Positions 6,815 through 10,196 of a stretch of 10,196 bases of DNA are shown one piece after another. Source of the stretch: Lachnoclostridium phytofermentans (lineage in GTDB: Bacteria; Bacillota; Clostridia; Lachnospirales; Lachnospiraceae); contig DPVV01000155.1 of NCBI GenBank assembly GCA_003526525.1, forward strand, positions 1-10,196, given 5' to 3'. The position numbers and the translations under genes are program-made. Positions within the stretch are counted from its first letter, which is position 1. The number at the start of each line of letters is the position of its first letter. The notes beneath the pieces are model-generated. The model was not told the DNA's origin and did not search any database. It saw only the letters and a list, made by a program, of their open reading frames with translations.

Positions 6815-7561
6815 ATGGTAAGACAACTACAAAAGAGGGTAAGAAGGAAGCGGGGGCCAGCATTATATATTAAGCTAACAATACTTCTTATTATATTGAT
6901 TGCGGTAATTGTCCTATTTATGAATTTTCGTCTAGAAAATGTTATCGTAGAAGGTACTACACGGTATACAGAAGAAGAAATAAAAAATCGATTAATAACG
7001 GAAAAGACGGATCAAATTACCTTGTTTTATTATCTTAGACAACGTTTTAGTGAACCTGTTACGATACCTTTTGTGGAAAAAGTAGTGGTTTCTATGGAAA
7101 ATCGCAATACGATTCATGTCACTGTATATGAAAAGCGGGTAGTGGGCTGTGTTGAAATGATGGGCAGCTACTTGTATTTTGACAAGGATGGTATTGTAGT
7201 GGAAAGTACAAGAGATAAATTAGAAGACATTCCGCAAGTCACAGGGCTTAAATTTAATAAACTAGTATTACATGAAAAGCTTGAGGTTCAAAAAGAAGGT
7301 TTATTTGAAACAATCTTAAATGTTACGAAACTGATTAAGAAGAATGAATTACCAATTGATGCGATGAGATTTAATTCTGATTATGAATTAACCTTAATCT
7401 CAGGTGATGTTCAAGTCTTATTAGGACGAAAAGACTTCTATGATGAGCAACTAGCAGCTCTTAAATATATACTGGAAGCTGCTGGAGATAAAAAGCAAAG
7501 TATAGATATGAAAAACTATAGCAAGAATAACAAAAAAATAATTTCAAAACCGTTAAATTAG
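6815..7561 (+). CDS. ftsQ: Cell division protein FtsQ/DivIB
   Basis: The protein has 248 residues, close to the family norm. A highly basic cytoplasmic tail (QKRVRRKRG) precedes one membrane helix at about residues 17-36. Next comes a POTRA domain beginning FRLENVIVEGTTRYTEEEIK, with the family's typical 'V-x-V-x-G' strand and a following helix, then a second conserved stretch FVEKVVVSMENRNTIHVTVYEKRVVG (shown here as FVEKVVVS...VTVYEKR) typical of FtsQ ('P-x-V-x-x-V-x-V..W/N-P-x-x-l-x-I-x-V-x-E-R-x-P'), and the beta domain (YLYFDKDGIVVE). The protein links divisome parts outside the membrane with FtsB/DivIC and FtsL. Its placement before ftsZ is usual. GGAGG at 6801-6805 is 9 bases from ATG 6815. 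The C-terminus (IDMKNYSKNNKKIISK) matches the usual 'D-l-R-x-y' ending. Confidence 0.9.
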   Translation: MVRQLQKRVRRKRGPALYIKLTILLIILIAVIVLFMNFRLENVIVEGTTRYTEEEIKNRLITEKTDQITLFYYLRQRFSEPVTIPFVEKVVVSMENRNTIHVTVYEKRVVGCVEMMGSYLYFDKDGIVVESTRDKLEDIPQVTGLKFNKLVLHEKLEVQKEGLFETILNVTKLIKKNELPIDAMRFNSDYELTLISGDVQVLLGRKDFYDEQLAALKYILEAAGDKKQSIDMKNYSKNNKKIISKPLN

Positions 7562-7593
7562 ATGCATTTTTGTATAAAAATTGTAAATACTAC

Positions 7594-7622
7594 TTGATAT
7601 TTTCTTAATTTATAGATATTAT
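7594..7622 (+). promoter_or_regulatory. Predicted sigma-A type promoter for ftsZ
   Basis: TTGATA (7594-7599) and TATTAT (7617-7622) are separated by exactly 17 bases in a strongly AT-rich stretch just after ftsQ. Transcription would begin near 7629, giving a leader of about 135 bases before the ftsZ start. No terminator lies between ftsQ and ftsZ, so read-through is also possible. Confidence 0.6.
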
Positions 7623-7709
7623 ATAGTATAGAATGATTATATTAGATGCAGTATGACACAATATGTTGTACTTTAAAAATTCAGCAGGAAAAACATCAAT
7701 CTGCAGTAC

Positions 7710-7724
7710 GTGACTTTAAGTCAC
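7710..7724. promoter_or_regulatory. 15-base palindrome in the ftsZ leader
   Basis: GTGACTTTAAGTCAC is a perfect 7-bp inverted repeat around one central base, about 42 bases before the ftsZ start. In DNA it could be an operator; in RNA a 1-base loop would be too tight, so a smaller hairpin would form. I do not recognise the binding protein. Confidence 0.45.
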
Positions 7725-7765
7725 TATGATGAAAATAGAAGGATGATGAAAAAGGAGGAACTACC

Positions 7766-8980
7766 TTGCTTGAGATAAGAATGAATGAATCGGATTCTGC
7801 TGCAAAGATACTTGTAATTGGAGTTGGTGGAGCAGGTAATAATGCGGTGAACCGTATGATTGAAGAAAATATATTGGGTGTTGAATTTGTTTGTGTAAAT
7901 ACGGACAAGCAGCATTTAAAAAATTGTAAGGCTCCTCAATGTGTACAAATTGGTGAGAAACTTACCAAAGGACTTGGAGCTGGAGCACAGCCTGAGGTTG
8001 GTGAAAAGGCGGCAGAGGAAAGTAGAGAAGAATTAACCGAAATTATCAAAGGTTCCGATATGGTATTCGTGACCTGCGGAATGGGTGGTGGTACTGGAAC
8101 AGGTGCTGCACCAGTTGTTGCCTCTATTGCAAAAAGCATGGGAATTCTTACAGTAGGTATTGTTACAAAGCCTTTTAAGTTTGAAGCAAAACAACGTATG
8201 AATAATGCGGTGAACGGCATAGAGAAGTTAAAAGAAAGTGTTGATACTTTAATCGTCATTCCAAATGATAAATTATTAGAAATAGTTGACAGACGTACTA
8301 CAATGCCAGATGCTTTAAGAAAAGCAGATGAGGTATTGCAACAGGGTGTTCAGGGTATCACAGACCTTATTAATGTACCAGGACTTATTAATCTTGACTT
8401 TGCTGACGTTCAGACAGTTATGAAAGATAAGGGTATCGCACACATCGGAATTGGTATTGCTACAGGTGATGATAAGTGTACTGAAGCTGTAAAACAGGCT
8501 ATTACAAGTCCACTATTAGAAACTACCATTGAAGGCGCTAGTCATGTAATTATCAATATATCTGGTGATCTTAGTCTTATCGAAGCGAATGAAGCTGCAA
8601 CATTTGTTCAGGAACTTGCTGGAGATAGTGCAAATATTATCTTTGGTGCGATGTATGATGAATCAGTACCAGATCAGGCTGTCATTACAGTTATTGCAAC
8701 AGGTCTTGAGGAAAAAGGAAGTAAGAATCAAGTAAAGACTCCAAGCTTTATGAGAAATGATGCACCAACTACAAATAAAGTAGGGATTGCATCAGGAACA
8801 CTGCCTACATATAATAAGCCAGTGACTACTCCGCAGACAAATACTAACACAAATAGTTATGTGAGACCACCACAACCAAACAATTATGCATCTCAAAGTT
8901 TTGGACAAGTTAGTAATTCAACTCAAGAATCAGGTGGAATTAAGATACCTGAGTTCTTACAAAAAAATAGAAATAAATAA
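7766..8980 (+). CDS. ftsZ: Cell division GTPase FtsZ
   Basis: The protein has 404 residues and starts with TTG, 7 bases after GGAGG (7754-7758); the first in-frame ATG (7781) is five codons further in and lacks a site. The tubulin-like GTPase has [13 protein letters not shown] near the N-terminus (about 18-30), the tubulin signature GGGTGTG at 107-113, and the T7 loop NLDFAD at 209-214, whose D211 and D214 complete the GTP site of the next subunit. A variable Thr/Asn/Gln-rich linker (about 318-390) leads to the C-terminal peptide [13 protein letters not shown], which binds membrane tethers such as FtsA, SepF and ZapA-type partners. It forms the Z ring at mid-cell and, in spore formers, the polar septum. 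All key residues are present. An intrinsic terminator follows. Confidence 0.98.
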   Translation: MLEIRMNESDSAAKILVIGVGGAGNNAVNRMIEENILGVEFVCVNTDKQHLKNCKAPQCVQIGEKLTKGLGAGAQPEVGEKAAEESREELTEIIKGSDMVFVTCGMGGGTGTGAAPVVASIAKSMGILTVGIVTKPFKFEAKQRMNNAVNGIEKLKESVDTLIVIPNDKLLEIVDRRTTMPDALRKADEVLQQGVQGITDLINVPGLINLDFADVQTVMKDKGIAHIGIGIATGDDKCTEAVKQAITSPLLETTIEGASHVIINISGDLSLIEANEAATFVQELAGDSANIIFGAMYDESVPDQAVITVIATGLEEKGSKNQVKTPSFMRNDAPTTNKVGIASGTLPTYNKPVTTPQTNTNTNSYVRPPQPNNYASQSFGQVSNSTQESGGIKIPEFLQKNRNK

Positions 8981-9013
8981 TTTGCATTGTGCATGTCATA
9001 CATTTAGAAATTT

Positions 9014-9058
9014 GCCTTTTAAGCGACAATATATTACGGTCGCTTAAAAGGCTTTTTT
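9014..9058 (+). terminator. Strong intrinsic terminator after ftsZ
   Basis: GCCTTTTAAGCGAC (9014-9027) and GTCGCTTAAAAGGC (9039-9052) form a perfect 14-bp stem with an 11-base loop, followed by six T. It separates ftsZ from spoIIGA transcription. Confidence 0.93.
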
Positions 9059-9096
9059 GCGCTTTATTCCAATTATTTATTCATCTTGACTTTGAA

Positions 9097-9113
9097 AGAC
9101 GAATAATATCGAA
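9097..9113 (+). promoter_or_regulatory. Candidate pair of Spo0A boxes upstream of spoIIGA
   Basis: AGACGAA (9097-9103, 5 of 7) and TATCGAA (9107-9113, 6 of 7) match the Spo0A box TGTCGAA. They face the same way and start 10 bases apart, one helical turn, as known for Spo0A dimer sites at spoIIG in Bacillus subtilis. They lie about 75-90 bases before the -10 box. Confidence 0.45.
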
Positions 9114-9157
9114 AGTTAAAAAATATGGGAAATGAATTCTTTGTGATAAATACCACA

Positions 9158-9192
9158 TTACAACAAAATATTCCAAGCATATTCGGTATAAT
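9158..9192 (+). promoter_or_regulatory. Predicted spoIIGA promoter
   Basis: A consensus -10 box TATAAT (9187-9192) lies 30 bases before the spoIIGA start. No good -35 box sits at 17 bases; the nearest candidate, TTACAA (9158-9163), is 23 bases away. The Bacillus spoIIG promoter is known for an over-long spacer of 22 bases that makes it depend on Spo0A, so a long spacer here would fit, but the -35 call is weak. Confidence 0.5.
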
Positions 9193-9221
9193 AATACCAG
9201 TAAATGGAGGCGAGGTGAACA

Positions 9222-10103
9222 TTGCAACTCGAAGTATATATCGATGTACTCTTTTTTATTAACTTTATAATGGATCTGGTATTATTAATCATTGTGAAAA
9301 GGTTGCGCCACCAAGAAGGAAAAATAACTCGTTTATTTCTTGGTTCTATTGCTGGTGCCGTACTATCTTGCTTGGTCAATATATATTTTATGTCAGATAT
9401 TTTACTATATCTGCTCATAGGTTATGGATTGACTGGCTTTCTTATGACTATGATTACTTTTGGAGTCCGAAATAAGCGTGCATTTATAAGTAATTATCTT
9501 GTATTACTAATTACCACATTTGTTCTTGGAGGAATGGTAAATTCACTTTATTTAAATACCCAAACAAGAAATTACTTAAATCTCATGTATCAAGAGTTAT
9601 TACAAGGAGAGAAGAGAACTACTACGATTGTCATTATCACAATCATTACTTTGTTGCTTTTTAGCTTCGCTTGTATGATATGGAGGCAAAATAGAAAGAA
9701 GGAAGAAGAGTTGTACTCGGTAGAGCTCTACATAGAGGATGAGCCTATTTTGTGCAAGGGATTAATGGATACAGGGAACTCGTTAAGAGATCCGGTTTCC
9801 GGAAAACCAGTAATAGTCGTGGATGAAAGACTATTAGAGAAGGAAATGAATCAATTAAAGGAATTACATCCAAATCGTATTCGCGTTATTCCGTTTAGTT
9901 CTGTTGGTAAACATAATGGACTTTTATTTGGAATCCGATTGAAGAAGATTATTATAAGTAATTCAAATGACTGTATCTGTAATCATGAAGTTGTTGCTGC
10001 TTTGTCAAATCAAGGATTTGCAAATCGTGAGGCCTACCAGGTATTGCTACATACAGATCTTTTAGGAATTATAGGTGGACAGGAAAGTCAAATGGGAAAA
10101 TGA
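9222..10103 (+). CDS. spoIIGA: Sporulation sigma-E factor-processing protease SpoIIGA
   Basis: The protein has 293 residues (about 309 in Bacillus subtilis). It has five membrane helices at about 5-25, 36-56, 60-80, 87-109 and 134-154, then a cytoplasmic aspartic-protease-like domain with the motif MDTGNSLRDP (D183 as the catalytic Asp) and a later segment VIPFSSVG typical of the family. SpoIIGA sits in the forespore-facing septal membrane of the mother cell, senses SpoIIR from the forespore and cleaves the pro-sequence of sigma-E. The TTG start at 9222 follows CGAGGTGA (9211-9218), a good match to the anti-Shine-Dalgarno end. Only 16 bases separate its stop from the sigE start, as expected for a spoIIG operon. 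All core motifs are visible; confidence in identity is high. Confidence 0.94.
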   Translation: MQLEVYIDVLFFINFIMDLVLLIIVKRLRHQEGKITRLFLGSIAGAVLSCLVNIYFMSDILLYLLIGYGLTGFLMTMITFGVRNKRAFISNYLVLLITTFVLGGMVNSLYLNTQTRNYLNLMYQELLQGEKRTTTIVIITIITLLLFSFACMIWRQNRKKEEELYSVELYIEDEPILCKGLMDTGNSLRDPVSGKPVIVVDERLLEKEMNQLKELHPNRIRVIPFSSVGKHNGLLFGIRLKKIIISNSNDCICNHEVVAALSNQGFANREAYQVLLHTDLLGIIGGQESQMGK

Positions 10104-10119
10104 GAAGGGAGCTTGCCAA

Positions 10120-10196
10120 ATGCTGTTAAAAATTACAATCCAAAATAAATTTCAGTTCCGTATGATACCAAGTTTTCGTGAGTTATTCTTGAAGAA
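10120..10196 (+). CDS. sigE: Start of the sporulation sigma factor sigma-E gene (partial)
   Basis: Only the first 25 codons (MLLKITIQNKFQFRMI..) are in the window; the frame stays open to the edge. AAGGGAG (10105-10111) lies 8 bases before ATG 10120. The conserved sigma-70 regions are outside the window, so identity rests mainly on position directly after spoIIGA, as in the spoIIG operon. The visible part is basic and hydrophobic, which suits the membrane-bound pro-sequence that SpoIIGA removes to activate sigma-E in the mother cell. Confidence 0.72.
   Translation, partial: MLLKITIQNKFQFRMIPSFRELFLK

Noticed and set aside
7726..7746. Six-codon upstream open frame (MMKIEG) in the ftsZ leader
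   Set aside because: It has no ribosome binding site and can arise by chance in an ATGATGAAAA-rich stretch.
7696..8259. Minus-strand open frames across the start of ftsZ
   Set aside because: They mirror the highly conserved ftsZ coding strand and are low-complexity (Ser/Pro/Ile-rich); shadows of ftsZ codon use.
9158..9418. Minus-strand open frame opposite the spoIIGA promoter and start
   Set aside because: It overlaps regulatory sequence and spoIIGA and shows no protein features.

Overview
The window looks like chromosomal DNA from a low-GC, endospore-forming Firmicute of the class Clostridia, most likely family Lachnospiraceae. The evidence is AT-rich sequence, strong GGAGG ribosome binding sites, use of TTG and GTG starts, and the gene order ftsQ (divIB) - ftsZ - spoIIGA - sigE, which marks spore formers. 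The species guess (Lachnoclostridium phytofermentans-like) comes from memory of protein style, not from a search. All recognised genes are on the + strand.

Positions 1-6526 hold a tightly packed operon of seven genes whose ORFs overlap or lie within about 25 bases of each other. It looks like a divergent Tad/Flp-type (type II secretion/type IV pilus related) envelope machine. In order: the 3' end of a MinD/CpaE-like protein (cut by the window edge), a membrane-anchored SAF-domain (CpaB/RcpC-like) protein, two proteins resembling MinD/TadZ-fold ATPases with lost or degenerate P-loops, a TadA/CpaF-like secretion ATPase with an intact Walker A and an unusual N-terminal membrane anchor, a large polytopic protein that looks like a TadB-TadC fusion, and a small single-pass pilin-like protein. 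No obvious pilin, prepilin peptidase or secretin is in view; others may lie upstream.

Positions 6527-6814 are non-coding and hold a compact composite repeat: two 63-base copies of an imperfect hairpin in direct orientation, a perfect 19-bp AT-rich palindrome, and a 17-base direct repeat. The two hairpin copies differ by changes that keep base pairing, including one fully compensatory G-C to A-T change, so a folded structure appears to be maintained.

Positions 6815-8980 hold cell division genes: ftsQ/divIB, then ftsZ (TTG start) behind its own promoter and a roughly 135-base leader with a 15-base palindrome. ftsA is not between them. A strong intrinsic terminator follows ftsZ.

Positions 9060-10196 hold the sporulation signalling pair: spoIIGA, the membrane aspartic protease that processes pro-sigma-E, and the first 25 codons of sigE. 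Upstream of spoIIGA are a TATAAT box and two weak matches to the Spo0A box exactly 10 bp apart, which fits Spo0A control known for spoIIG in Bacillus.
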